Source of the DNA: Saccharomycopsis fibuligera x Saccharomycopsis cf. fibuligera
Taxonomy: Eukaryota > Ascomycota > Saccharomycetes > Ascoideales > Saccharomycopsidaceae
DNA length: 64,000 nucleotides
Assembly (NCBI GenBank): GCA_001936135.1
Contig: CP012817.1
Span: 682,001-746,000 of the forward strand
Reading direction: 5' to 3'
Shown: positions 21,540 to 31,907 of the stretch, in pieces
How positions within the stretch are numbered: position 1 is the stretch's first letter
Layout: every line of letters starts with the position of its first letter
The notes under the pieces: generated by a model
What the model was told of the DNA's origin: nothing
Databases searched by the model: none
Seen by the model: only the letters and a program-made list of their open reading frames with translations
Position numbers and translations under genes: made by a program

Positions 21540-23720
21540 ATGTCCCAAAAAGTTCCTAGACAAAAAATAGAAGAGAATGGATTGGACAAAAAGACACTTT
21601 TTGTCCGTCAAATACCATTTGATGCCACTTCAGAAGAACTTTCTGATTTTTTTTCCCAATTCGCTCCAATAAGGCATGCAGTTGTCGTTACCGATAAAGA
21701 AAAAAATTCTAGAGGATTTGGGTTTGTTAGTTTTGCCTTGGATGAAGATGCTCAACAAGGTTTGGAAAAGGGAAGAAAAGAAAAATTCAAAAACAGACTA
21801 TTACGTATTGATATAGCCAAAAGAAGAGAACGTAACAAAAGAACTGTTGCTCAAGAAAGACCAGAAAATGGTGAAGAATCTCAGCAGATTGAAGAAGCTG
21901 GCGATAGTGACGCTGATGATGCTTTTGGAGATGCAGAACATATATTCAAAAGAGAAATTGAAGAAAAAAGAAGGTCAAGATTGATTATCAGAAACTTGCC
22001 ATGGTCGGTGCGTGATCCTAATGAGTTAAAGAAACATTTTCAAAGATACGGTACCGTTACAGAAGCTATAATTCCAAGAAAAAAAGACGGTAAAATGAGT
22101 GGGTTTGGGTTTGTGCAAATGAAGAAATTTACTGGTGCAAAGACTGCAGTTGAAAAATCTAAAAATATGAAGATTAGTGGAAGAGAAGTTGCTGTTGATT
22201 TTGCCTTGGAGAAATCAAAGTGGGAAAATATTAAGGAAAAAGTACTACCCGAAGATAAAAATGAGGAAGAGAAAGATGATGAAGATGGAGAAGGGAAAGA
22301 GGAAGAAGATGAAGATAAAGTTGAAAATGATAGTGACAGTGATGACGACAGTAATGACGACAGTGATGACGACAGTGATAGTGAAAAGTCTACTCAGGTG
22401 CCTGACGAAGAAGTTATTGAAAGACCAAAAGCCAACAAAAAAGAACCATACACAGTTTTCCTTCGTAACTTGCCATATGACGCTACTACTGAAACCTTAA
22501 CAGAACATTTTGAACAGTTTGGTCCAGTTAAATATGCTTTGCCAGTGACAGACAAAGAAACTGGTCTTGCTAGAGGTACGGGTTTTGTGGCGTTCAAGAA
22601 TGAGTCAAGTTATAAAACGTGTTTGGATAATGCTCCAGATACTTCGAATTCATCTGCATCATTATTGCTTTCTGATGATGTTCCAGCGGCATACGTGTTT
22701 GATGGAAGAATTTTGTCCATTACTCCTGCTGTTGATAGAGAACGTGCTGGCTATTTGAAGGATAAAAATTCAGAAAGAAGAGCTCAGATTTTAGGCAAAG
22801 AAGTCGGACACCAAGATAAACGTAATTTGTTTTTGTTGAATGAAGGTCGTATTGCACCAAACTCAAAATTGGCAGAAGTTTTAAGCAAGGCTGACTTAGA
22901 AATTAGAGAGAAGAGTTACAAATTGCGAATTGACCAATTAAACAAAAACCCATCCTTACATTTGTCGCTTACTAGATTGGCTGTCAGAAATTTGCCACGA
23001 ACAATGACCGAAAAATCTTTTAAGGCATTGGGTAGAAAAGCAGTTGTTGAATTTGCCAAGGAAGTAAGTCAAGAGATTAGACAACCTTTGAGCAAAGAAG
23101 AAATTGTCAGATCAACCAAACATAAACAAAACAACAGTTTGGAAGATCCAGACTCCAAGAAATCCAAAAAGAAGGGTGTTGTTAGACAGGCGAAAATTCT
23201 TGTGGAAGTTAGCGCTGCTGGTACCGCTGGTAGAAGTAAAGGTTATGGCTTCTTAGAATTTAGAGACCATAAATCAGCATTGATGGCCTTGAGATATCTT
23301 AACTGCCATGAAGTTACTAAAGAAGAAGTGTTGGAGGGTTTAACTGATGAAGAGAAAAAATTTGTCAAGTTTGATTCTGCCAACAAGAGAAGATTGATTG
23401 TGGAGTTTGCTATTGAGCATGCGAAAGTTGTTCAAAGACGTAAAGAAAAAGTTAAGCAAGCTAGAGATCTTTCTACAATCAAAAAATCTGCTAAGGAAGA
23501 TGATAAGGAAGATGGTGATAATAAAGGTTCCAACTCCAAAGGAAAAGTCAAGAAAGATAAAGAAGCTTCAAAACGGAGTAAGCGAAGTGCAAAGAAGGGC
23601 AATCAAGTGAAAGGCATGGACTTAACCAAAAAAAGAAAAGCAGAGGAATCAGCGCCAACTAATGATGACCAAGCTGTTAGAGCTATGATTAATAAGAGAA
23701 GAAAGAAGAATCGTAAGTAA
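21540..23720 (+). CDS. NOP4: NOP4, nucleolar ribosome-assembly protein with four RRMs
   Basis: Nucleolar RNA-binding protein for 27S pre-rRNA processing and 60S assembly. 726 residues. RRM1 is at about 18-95 (TLFVRQIPFDATSEELSDFF, GFGFVSFA), RRM2 at about 148-225 (LIIRNLPWSVRD, SGFGFVQM), an acidic linker at 240-285, RRM3 at about 303-395 (TVFLRNLPYDATTETLTEHF, GTGFVAFKN), and a divergent RRM4 at about 480-620 (TRLAVRNLPRTMTEKSFKAL, GYGFLEFRDHKSALMALRYL). A Lys/Arg-rich tail ends INKRRKKNRK. Order and length match the family. Confidence 0.97.
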   Translation: MSQKVPRQKIEENGLDKKTLFVRQIPFDATSEELSDFFSQFAPIRHAVVVTDKEKNSRGFGFVSFALDEDAQQGLEKGRKEKFKNRLLRIDIAKRRERNKRTVAQERPENGEESQQIEEAGDSDADDAFGDAEHIFKREIEEKRRSRLIIRNLPWSVRDPNELKKHFQRYGTVTEAIIPRKKDGKMSGFGFVQMKKFTGAKTAVEKSKNMKISGREVAVDFALEKSKWENIKEKVLPEDKNEEEKDDEDGEGKEEEDEDKVENDSDSDDDSNDDSDDDSDSEKSTQVPDEEVIERPKANKKEPYTVFLRNLPYDATTETLTEHFEQFGPVKYALPVTDKETGLARGTGFVAFKNESSYKTCLDNAPDTSNSSASLLLSDDVPAAYVFDGRILSITPAVDRERAGYLKDKNSERRAQILGKEVGHQDKRNLFLLNEGRIAPNSKLAEVLSKADLEIREKSYKLRIDQLNKNPSLHLSLTRLAVRNLPRTMTEKSFKALGRKAVVEFAKEVSQEIRQPLSKEEIVRSTKHKQNNSLEDPDSKKSKKKGVVRQAKILVEVSAAGTAGRSKGYGFLEFRDHKSALMALRYLNCHEVTKEEVLEGLTDEEKKFVKFDSANKRRLIVEFAIEHAKVVQRRKEKVKQARDLSTIKKSAKEDDKEDGDNKGSNSKGKVKKDKEASKRSKRSAKKGNQVKGMDLTKKRKAEESAPTNDDQAVRAMINKRRKKNRK

Positions 23721-24286
23721 GGTGTTAATTAGACTAAATGTATTAAAATATGATAGTAACAGTAAAACGTAAAATTGTGCTGTATGTTGGGAAATTTGCT
23801 TGATGAATTTCGGGTGAACGCACGTGATAAACTATTACCGGAACTAAATGACTCATGCCGGATATTTGACAAACGGGCACTGCATCATGAAAGATGCCCT
23901 CGATCTTGGTTTATTGTTTTACAAAAACAAGAGTCTCGGACGGAAAAAACAACGGACCGAGGGCGAAACTCTTAAAGATATTTTTTAAAAGAAAAAAAAA
24001 AAATAAGTGAACGACAGTGACAGAAATACAGGATATGAAAGTATTACCATTCATGGAATAAACTGCCTTAGGTTACCTGATTTAGCATCATCATTCTAAT
24101 TTACTCAAAACTCAAGGATTTTCACAATTGCAGTGTCTTATATTGCCCAAATTTACTAGCAATACCAACAATATTGCGCAATTCATCATAACTTTTATTC
24201 TATCATTTCTTTTCCTTTTGTTGCTCGGTGCATATTCATTTTGGAGTGTAACAAGCTTCATTAATGTTTTATCAAGCCAAGGAAAT
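23721..24286. promoter_or_regulatory. promoter region of the Zn2Cys6 regulator
   Basis: 566 bp. The frame of the next gene stays open back to about 24128 and reads hydrophobic residues but has no ATG there, so it is treated as leader. Confidence 0.55.
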
Positions 24287-26608
24287 ATGAATAACGATGT
24301 TGAGGAGCTTGCAAGAATCAATAAAAAAAAGAAATTTCAACTGAGAAGAAAGCATTCAAACTCCAAATATGGCTGCTTACAATGCAAAAAGCGAAGAATA
24401 AAATGTGGCCAGGAACTTCCGCAGTGTAAGCATTGTGTATCCTACCGAGCCAAAAATTTGAGGTGCTCGTATATGAACTTATCAGAAGCGGAAAAACATT
24501 TGATTTTGGAAGCTAATAAAAAATATGATGACTACGGCCTGGATTCAAATAACAACGGTCATAGTTATAGCAATGAGAATAGTCCAAAAAATCGATTAGC
24601 GTATAATCAGTCTAGCAAACTTCTCAAACCCAAATTATCTAAAAAAAGTTTTTCCCCGGCTCCAGAAGAGCCATTCAGACTCATCGATTCAGAAGTAACG
24701 AGGAGAAGCTTTCGTCTTTATAAAATGAAAATCAGTACAGATGATAAAGAACTTTTAGACCAAACTTTTCTGTTCATTTCTAAAAATCTTAAAATGCCAA
24801 TAATCAATTTATCCTATGTGAAACATATAGAATTGGTGTGGAATATTTGGGGGAACACGACTATAATGGATGGATGGCAGAAAACTTTGGCCAATTATTA
24901 TTCATTGATAACTTGGGCTTCAAGCTATCTATCAAGATGTATTTATGATAGCATAAAAAGCAATAGTAAGAGTCAATTAGGTAAGAAAAACAATAAAGGT
25001 CTCAAACCTTTATGGAACATAACTTTAAAAAATACTGGCTACTCATTACAGAGTCTTCAAGCTGCATTGGATAAAAAAGATTACCGATTGCTTTTGAATT
25101 TGATGTCTTCCAATACTTTTATAAGCAGTTCCAACTATGGAGAAGATGGATATCAATCTAGAATGTTTCATTTGAACGGTCTAGTGGCCATTATCTATGA
25201 GTTATATCTACATGGGAACCAATCGACAATTTACGTGCCTGGTACCGATGGATATGAACTTCAGGACTTAAGCTTTCTTGATAAATTAACTGCTAACCCT
25301 AACAATGATGTATCTGTCTCTCGAGCTATTGAACTGAGAGACCAAGAAAATGTGAGTGACTTGCTTGTCCCCGGATACAGCTATTTCAACAATTTCAGCA
25401 CCAAAGAATCTATTTTAATTAAATTTTTCGAATGGCAAATTTATTTGGCTACCGCAGCAGTATTTTTCCCTCCTTATGATCATCGCTGTTTGTTCGAATT
25501 TTATGACCATTTATTAGATCTCAAACTGATTTTAGTATCTACTTGCGAAAAGCTTCTTGTGAGTTATGCCGACAATTTGTTATCTTATTTGCGTTACTTG
25601 TTTGATGAAATTTTCCCCCAGCTAGAAAATTCTAAGCATCAGCAACCAGAAGGCAGTCTTTTCCCTTTCAGCCCAATGGTGTGCTACCAAGTTTATATCA
25701 AATATTGCTCTATTTTACCACCCGAATTGATTATGGGATTGATGCGAGGGAATCATCTATCAGTAATTGAAAGATTATTGTATAGATACTTTATAAACAC
25801 CGGAAAGATACTTGATCACATCTTCCCGCAAATCAAATACCTTTTCATTATTGGGTTTAGTCTGGCATTCGTCCAATATGCAGATGAGTTATATATTTTC
25901 AACGATTTACTATATGGCGACCCTAATAAGTGCGTACTTGTTCCTGCTAAAAACAAGAGTAACAGTGGAGTTTATAACCATAATGACAATTTTAATCATC
26001 ATTCACAAGAAGAATCTGATAAAAAAATTCTCATACACAAACTAAAATGTCACACTTATTACTCGTTGCGAGTTTTTGGGTTTTTCAGAGCTCGGAATTT
26101 ACTCTTGCATAACGGGATTCTTATCAAGGATCCATTCAATATAAAAATCAAAAAAAATAGGTTAGCTTCAAGACTGCTTAAGCTCAAAGAAAAGCAAATT
26201 ATTTCCTTTGATCATACTTTTATTAAACCTGAAAACTACCCACATAATCTCGAGGAATCTGATGGCCAGCTTAAATGTAATCCTTCAAATGCTGGTTTGC
26301 CTGATTTTGATGAAGCTGAACATGGCGTTACTTTCAAAGGGTTTTCATTACATGACTTGAAAGCGCTTGATTCTAATTTTAGCAACAATAATATTCTTGG
26401 GGCGAATGAGCAACACTTATTATCTACTCCAAAACAATTGCTTTCCGACCCCACTGTTATGAAAGACCAAGATGGATTTTTGAATTCGTATGATTTTGTT
26501 GCGGGGTCGTTGAATATACCAGTGGTTATTCGGAACTTGGTTGGGCAAAGTTTAAGAGATTTATATGATGACAGATCAATAATCTTCAATTATTTTAAAG
26601 ACAAATAA
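24287..26608 (+). CDS. Zn2Cys6 (Gal4-type) fungal transcription factor
   Basis: 773 residues from the first in-frame ATG (MNNDVEELARINKKKKFQ). The zinc cluster lies at about residues 28-58: GCLQCKKRRIKCGQELPQC followed by KHC and RCSY, giving Cys spacing C-x2-C-x6-C-x6-C-x2-C-x8-C. Basic residues precede it and a short linker follows. The rest (about 150-770) is a helical middle region with little recognisable sequence, as in the UPC2/ECM22-like and related fungal-specific factors. DNA target and role are unknown; the GC-x2-CK-x-RR-x-KC form occurs in many Candida ZCF genes. The C-terminus (IIFNYFKDK) is complete. Confidence 0.9.
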   Translation: MNNDVEELARINKKKKFQLRRKHSNSKYGCLQCKKRRIKCGQELPQCKHCVSYRAKNLRCSYMNLSEAEKHLILEANKKYDDYGLDSNNNGHSYSNENSPKNRLAYNQSSKLLKPKLSKKSFSPAPEEPFRLIDSEVTRRSFRLYKMKISTDDKELLDQTFLFISKNLKMPIINLSYVKHIELVWNIWGNTTIMDGWQKTLANYYSLITWASSYLSRCIYDSIKSNSKSQLGKKNNKGLKPLWNITLKNTGYSLQSLQAALDKKDYRLLLNLMSSNTFISSSNYGEDGYQSRMFHLNGLVAIIYELYLHGNQSTIYVPGTDGYELQDLSFLDKLTANPNNDVSVSRAIELRDQENVSDLLVPGYSYFNNFSTKESILIKFFEWQIYLATAAVFFPPYDHRCLFEFYDHLLDLKLILVSTCEKLLVSYADNLLSYLRYLFDEIFPQLENSKHQQPEGSLFPFSPMVCYQVYIKYCSILPPELIMGLMRGNHLSVIERLLYRYFINTGKILDHIFPQIKYLFIIGFSLAFVQYADELYIFNDLLYGDPNKCVLVPAKNKSNSGVYNHNDNFNHHSQEESDKKILIHKLKCHTYYSLRVFGFFRARNLLLHNGILIKDPFNIKIKKNRLASRLLKLKEKQIISFDHTFIKPENYPHNLEESDGQLKCNPSNAGLPDFDEAEHGVTFKGFSLHDLKALDSNFSNNNILGANEQHLLSTPKQLLSDPTVMKDQDGFLNSYDFVAGSLNIPVVIRNLVGQSLRDLYDDRSIIFNYFKDK

Positions 26609-27186
26609 TTGTAAGAATTGCTTTGTGACAAGTGTCTTATTGCAGTGCAAAATTGAATGCTTTGTTGCTATGAAATACCAATTTGAAGAAGGTTGTAAAA
26701 AAATGAACAATATTATTTGTTTTTCAATCAACTATGGACCTTTAAATTGCCTTAATATTTTATTTTTTATGCCCTCTCTTTCTTTTAAGTATATTATTAG
26801 CATTTTAACTTGTTCGTTTGTTTTTACTTTGTTCTCTTGTTATTTTTTTTTTTTTTTTTTTTTTTTGTTTTTTTTTTTTTTGTTTTTCTTTTGTTTCTCT
26901 GTTGTTTTCTTGCAAAGTTTTTGCTATATTCTATCTGTATCTTGTACTTTATTCTTAATCAGTGACTGACTTTTGATTTTTTGAAAAAAATCAATTTTAC
27001 CATTGCACTTTTTTTGTTTATGTTTTTCTTTTTTCAACTTTAGGTCGTTGATTCACAACTAACATTTTGTTTTTATATATGGCTGCCATGTCAGCTCGGT
27101 GTTCTTTGTCATTTATTCTGAAGTGGTTTTTACTTTAGTCAAGTCTTGCAAAAATTCTTCATATACTCTACCTAACCTTACGGAGC

Positions 27187-27225
<39 letters not shown>

Positions 27226-27725
27226 TTTTGTTTGTTTGTTTTTGTTTTTCAGAATCTTCTTTTTTTTCTTTATTTGTTTTTTAATGCATTAATGATTTGA
27301 ACATGCCACAAATCCTAGGCGGACAAAATTTAATAGATGAGTTATAAAACCACAGCGAATTAAAACAAAAAACAAGAGAAAGTCTTCAACAAGGAAAACG
27401 TATTGAAAAAATATATGAGCTTAATGTTCACACATGAACAATGATGGACGAAATGGTTAATAAAGAGAAAAAGGAAAACAAATTAAACAAAATTAATGAA
27501 TTATTAAACCGGAGAATGTATCGCGGATATTTGTAGCGAATTAAAATGTTAAGAGTAGTGTTATGCAAGGTCTTGCTATATTGAAGGTTTCAAAATTCTT
27601 GATTATGAGTTCGGGTTCCACCCAAACTAATCAAGAGTGCGTAACGCCAACCTCAAAGTTAATGATTGGAAGAATGGAAAGCATTGAAAGTTCTTGGATA
27701 TAGCATAGCTATATAGCATAGCTAA
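26609..27725. other. convergent intergenic region with long T tracts
   Basis: 1.1 kb between 3' ends of the Zn2Cys6 gene and SGF11. Holds T-rich runs at about 26839-26881, a pure T36 at 27189-27224, and many T/G-rich bases between. No supported gene. Confidence 0.6.
27189..27224. repeat. poly(T) tract, 36 bases
   Basis: Uninterrupted T on the + strand. Its length may be imprecise because of sequencing of homopolymers. Confidence 0.8.
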
Positions 27726-28248
27726 TCAGCTAGAATCCTTCTTGGTGTTTCGCCCGCCTAAGCAACGGTTAATATGATTGGCAAACCTGCTACCAGCAAT
27801 ATTTCTACTGCAGTTAGGACATGAGAAGTATATGCTAGAATCACTGATTTTATCATTACCAAATATGTCTTTACCTTTCGTTTCATTTAAGATCACTCTA
27901 TCAGTAACCTGCTTGTCCTTTGACTTATTGGGTATCTTTGGTAGGCTCTTTGCCTTACCGTATTGTAGCCTAAGGTGTTTTTCTTTGAGAATTTCCTCGG
28001 CAACTATCTCATGAGTTATTGAGTTGAGCATCTCAAGAAGGATCTCCGAGGTCTATTTGAAGGTGAAAAATGTTAGTAATCATTGTCATCGATGTCTCAT
28101 ATGTTCCATTTTTCAAAAACTTGGTAAAGAAAAGAATCATTCTTTTAAGGTTGTTCAAGACAAAATAGGTTCTTCTCTATAAGTTAAAATAGCAATGCTA
28201 GTATCTGATATCATAGCTTACAATGGACGAAAAGGTAGGCTGATCCAT
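27726..28248 (-). CDS. SGF11: SGF11, SAGA deubiquitinase-module zinc-finger protein, 2 exons
   Basis: Subunit of the SAGA H2B-deubiquitinating module (with Ubp8, Sus1, Sgf73). Exon 1 is 28248-28222 (MDQPTFSSI), donor GTAAGC. The intron is 28221-28053 with TACTAAC 19 bases before the CAAATAG acceptor. Exon 2 is 28052-27726 ([20 protein letters not shown] onward). Phase 0 join, 117 residues. The N-terminal helix that packs on the module is visible, then the C2HC zinc finger near the end: [20 protein letters not shown], then GGRN. Length and finger match the yeast protein of about 99 residues. The first exon is less sure because its donor is not the commonest form. Confidence 0.9.
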
Positions 28249-28440
28249 GACGTTAGCGCTAACACTAGTGAGCCGTTTTGCAACTGTTGTATTCACAGGA
28301 TACTAACAATATCAGACATCTCCAATAGTGCTGATGACGTTGATAATGATGGAAAAAACACAACAGACGGACGGACCTCAATCAAGGGGACTTGCATGTG
28401 GAGCACGTGTTTCTCATAGTGAAACAAATTATATAATCCA

Positions 28441-28475
28441 CAATAATTCACAATAATTCACAATAATTCACAATT
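28441..28475. repeat. 10-bp tandem repeat, about 3.5 copies
   Basis: Unit CAATAATTCA repeated exactly three times, then a partial copy CAATT. Confidence 0.9.
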
Positions 28476-29445
28476 AAACTGTTGACAGTTGACTTGGGTT
28501 TTGAGTGCAAGGAGCCATTTCTTGTTGAAGAAAAAGCGAAAAAGACGACGATTATGAAGGCTTAGTTGAATGATTTATCGACTTCTTTTGAGTGGGACGG
28601 TACCGACCAGGAAATATATTGCTGAAAGTCCCAAGATTAGTGCTACGAAGCTGACAAAAACGTAGTAATATAGACGGCGATCTATCAGTCAATGGTCAAA
28701 CGAGTAAACCACAAGCAACACTACTGTATTGAAAGCTACCAAATATGGAGATATCTTCCACAAACAAAGCAGGAAAGACCGCGGCTACCGAAACTTCAAC
28801 AAACATTCTTGGCAGATTGAGATCCGGAGATTTGGCTGTCTTGCCAATTGTGTCCACTCGGTGCAACGATTTCTGACAGCCGAGGCTTTCCAAGCTAGGT
28901 TCCGTGGAACACAGATGAGAGACATGCCAGATAAGCGCAGCGGTATTGTTGTTTGGATTCTTCGATTTTGATGTTGTGTCAACCAATAGATAACGACATT
29001 TTGATCTACGGTTCCTATAATTATTTTTTGAATTTGTTTCATTAAAACCTACTTTGAGCTGGTTGCTCTTAGTCGTTTCTTTTTTGTACTAGACTCAATT
29101 GTATCCATTTTTATTGTTGTCCCCGTTTTTACGACTACGTTACTGCTCACATATGTACAACAATAAACAGCAATGCTATAATGCCATAGTTCAATAAAAA
29201 TGTTATGAAAGTATCTGCCGTCGAGTAGCAGATTTGGCTCGATCCAAACATTTGCTTAGGCACGGCGAAAAGATAAAGCGAAATGGCAAATTGCAAATGG
29301 CAAATTTAAATAGAGTGGAGTAGCTGGACATGCTAGTGAAAAATAGAACCGGGGCGATAAGCTAGAGACTAGTAAGACACAACCATTGTTAGCAGACTTC
29401 CTAAATCTCTCTTATTGTATTTGCTGTAATGGTTTAAAACGTACC

Positions 29446-29478
29446 CACGGTACCGTGAACCACGGTACCGTGGTTCAC
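29446..29478. promoter_or_regulatory. tandem palindrome with two CACGGTACCGTG boxes
   Basis: CACGGTACCGTG at 29446-29457 and again at 29461-29472. Bases 29455-29478 form a perfect 24-bp palindrome (GTGAACCACGGT and its reverse complement). Each box contains CGG-TA-CCG, the inverted CGG arrangement bound by Zn2Cys6 dimers. It lies about 900 bp before the permease ATG. Function is inference. Confidence 0.6.
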
Positions 29479-30380
29479 GTTCATTAGTACTGTTATCAGC
29501 ATCTTAGTTAACACCAAAAGAACAACAGTTTATCCACTGCACCATTGACTGTCACTATCGTCATAAGATCGCGCACTGGAAACAGAAATAACCAAATGTC
29601 CACATGTCGTCTACGAGTATTTGTCTTCTTTCTCACATTACTCGCCGAAGCAACATTCTTGCGTCCTGTGATTCGCCCGCAGTTGGTGTCCGCTGCCGTT
29701 CTGTGTGTCAGTAATTACATAATCTCAATCCTTATCATAAGCTCTGTCTGCAGCCTGCGTCCGCATCGCTATGCTTTGAGTATATCACATGACCATAGTA
29801 ACTAAATCCCGACTCAATTTAAAGTTGTTATATCTTTTGTTTAATTTCTTTTCTGGGCAGCGCCGTGGCTGACCGTGCATTGGTACGCACTGTCCTGCAT
29901 ACCCTAGCTCCATCCGCTAGTCTTCTCTGATACTTTACGACGCATTTATCACAGCTCTGCGCTGCCCTTCTGTGCTTCTTATCAATTGTTTCTGCGTCTT
30001 TTTATCCGTTGCGTCTTCTGCAGCCTCGACCAAGAGCACCAAGAAAAAAAATTTTCTTTTTCCTTTTTAGTATTTTTTGCTAGCCCTGGCAGTCTACCCG
30101 ATCTTCTCCATCCTTTTCCTGAGGCCCTGGTCCGCCTCGAGATTTTTTATATATATCATTTGATTTCTTGCTTGCATCGCCTACCGTATTTGTCGCAGCT
30201 TTTCTTTTCGTTTTTTTTTTTTTTCTCTTTCTTCTCTCTTTTCTCCTCTCTACTGTCATCTCAGTCATAGTTGCTTGTACTATACTCGGTTTAATTTTTT
30301 CCTCAAATTCTCGAGGAAGAAAAATCCTCTTTTAAGCTTCATTTCATAATCATATTTTAATATATCAAAAACTTTTCATA

Positions 30381-31907
30381 ATGTCTGTTGACATAGAAAA
30401 GCAAGAAAAGTTGGAGCCAAGCATCTCCAATACTAGCGTTCAAGATGCTAAAGCTGACTCCTCTTCTCCATTTTACATGAAGGTAGTTAGCTTTTTGCTT
30501 TCTGAAGCTGAAAGTAGGGGTATTGATAGAGTGCCAGAAGACGAAAGAACCCCACCATCCATTTGGGGTGCTGCCTCTATGTGGTTGGCTGCTAATATGG
30601 TTATTGCAACCTTCTCCTTGGGTGTTTTGGCTACCGCTGTCATGGGCTTGACCTTCTACCAAGCCACGGTCACTACCATATTCTTCTCTCTTTTGGGTTC
30701 CTTTAGTGTTGCCTTTTTTTCTGTCTTCGGTGCCAAGTTCGGTCTTCGTCAAATGGTTTTGTCCAGATTTTTGGTTGGTAATGTAGCTGCTAGAATTTTT
30801 GCCTTGATTAATATGGTTGCCTGTGTTGGTTGGGGTGCTGTTAACATCATTTCTTCAGCTCAGTTGTTGCACATTGTCAACAATGGTGCTTTACCTCCGT
30901 TTGCTGGATGTATCATTTTAGTTGTTTTAACCATTCTTGTTTCCTTTTTCGGTTACAAGGTGATCCACTATTATGAAATGTACTCTTGGGTCCCAAGTAC
31001 CATTGTTTTCATCATTATTATTGCTAGAATGAAAATTTCAGGTAATTTTGATGGTACCGCTCCATCTCATAATGGTAGATTCCCAAGTGGCAGTGCTGGA
31101 GGCGTCTTGTCCTTTGGTGGTGCCATTTATGGGTTTGCTACTGGTTGGACCACTTATGCTGCTGATTACACTGTTTATCAACCAAAAAACATTAAGTCTA
31201 TCAGAACATTTATGGGTGTTATGATTGGTTTGTGTACCCCATTATTTTTCTGTTCCATCTTGGGTGCTGCTTGTGGTACTGGTATCTACAAGGACCAAAA
31301 ATGGGCAGACGCTTATGAATCTGACTCTATTGGTGGCTTAGTTTACTCCATCTTAGTTACCGACTCTTTGCACGGTTTTGGTCAATTTTGTTGTGTTATT
31401 TTAGCTTTATCTACTGTTGCTAACAACATTCCAAATATGTACTCTATTGCTTTGAGTGCTCAAACTTTGTGGTCTCCATTGTCTAAAATTCCAAGAATTG
31501 TGTGGACCATGGTTGGTAACTTTGCTACTTTGGCTATCTGTATTCCAGCTTACTATAAATTTGCTTCCTTCATGACTAACTTTATGGATTTGATTTCTTA
31601 TTACTTGGCCATCTATACTACCATGTCTTTAGCTGAGCATTTCATTTACAGAAGAAGTTTTTCGGGGTACAACTACCTTGACTACAAAGACCCAAGCAAA
31701 ATTCCAGTTGGTTATGCTGGTACTTTTGGCTTCTGTTGTGGTGTTGCCGGTGTCGTTATTGGCATGGGCAGTACTTGGTACCAAGGTGTTGTTGGTAGAC
31801 AAATTGGACCTTCTGGTGGTGAACTCGGTTTTGAATTAGGCGGTGCTTTTGCTTTCATTGGTTATAATCTTGTGCGTCCATTTGAAATCAAGTACACTGG
31901 TCGTTAA
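30381..31907 (+). CDS. FCY2-type purine-cytosine permease (NCS1 family)
   Basis: 508-residue plasma-membrane carrier of the nucleobase-cation-symport-1 family, which takes up cytosine and purines with protons. Seen: a hydrophilic N-terminus with RGIDRVPEDERTPPSIWGAA, about 12 hydrophobic segments, the conserved GWTTYAADYTVYQP and ALSTVANNIPNMYSIALSAQ, and the C-terminal PFEIKYTGR. Full length for FCY2/FCY21/FCY22. Substrate cannot be fixed among the paralogs. Codon use is strongly biased (TTG, GGT, GCT), suggesting high expression. Confidence 0.95.
   Translation: MSVDIEKQEKLEPSISNTSVQDAKADSSSPFYMKVVSFLLSEAESRGIDRVPEDERTPPSIWGAASMWLAANMVIATFSLGVLATAVMGLTFYQATVTTIFFSLLGSFSVAFFSVFGAKFGLRQMVLSRFLVGNVAARIFALINMVACVGWGAVNIISSAQLLHIVNNGALPPFAGCIILVVLTILVSFFGYKVIHYYEMYSWVPSTIVFIIIIARMKISGNFDGTAPSHNGRFPSGSAGGVLSFGGAIYGFATGWTTYAADYTVYQPKNIKSIRTFMGVMIGLCTPLFFCSILGAACGTGIYKDQKWADAYESDSIGGLVYSILVTDSLHGFGQFCCVILALSTVANNIPNMYSIALSAQTLWSPLSKIPRIVWTMVGNFATLAICIPAYYKFASFMTNFMDLISYYLAIYTTMSLAEHFIYRRSFSGYNYLDYKDPSKIPVGYAGTFGFCCGVAGVVIGMGSTWYQGVVGRQIGPSGGELGFELGGAFAFIGYNLVRPFEIKYTGR

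Larger units (their letters stand above)
28249..30380. promoter_or_regulatory. long divergent region SGF11 / permease
   Basis: 2.1 kb between start codons. Contents: an E-box CACGTG at 28404-28409, a 10-bp tandem repeat at 28441-28475, a double CGGTACCG palindrome at 29446-29478, and a pyrimidine-rich leader at about 30050-30300 before the permease ATG. A 44-codon open frame (28744-28878) shows no family features. Such a long upstream region is common for regulated permease genes. Confidence 0.6.

Noticed and set aside
24128-24286. Hydrophobic N-terminal extension of the Zn2Cys6 protein
   Set aside because: The open frame has no ATG; membrane-like residues before a zinc cluster are unlikely.
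28223-28480. Possible + strand spliced micro-gene (ATGGACGAAAAG, weak donor GTAGGC, TACTAAC at 28301)
   Set aside because: The donor is poor, the branch is too near the acceptor, it overlaps SGF11 exon 1 antisense, and the product has no family features.
28744-28878. 44-codon frame starting MEISSTNKAGKTAATETSTN
   Set aside because: Composition is plausible, but it is short, with no splice partner or recognised domain.
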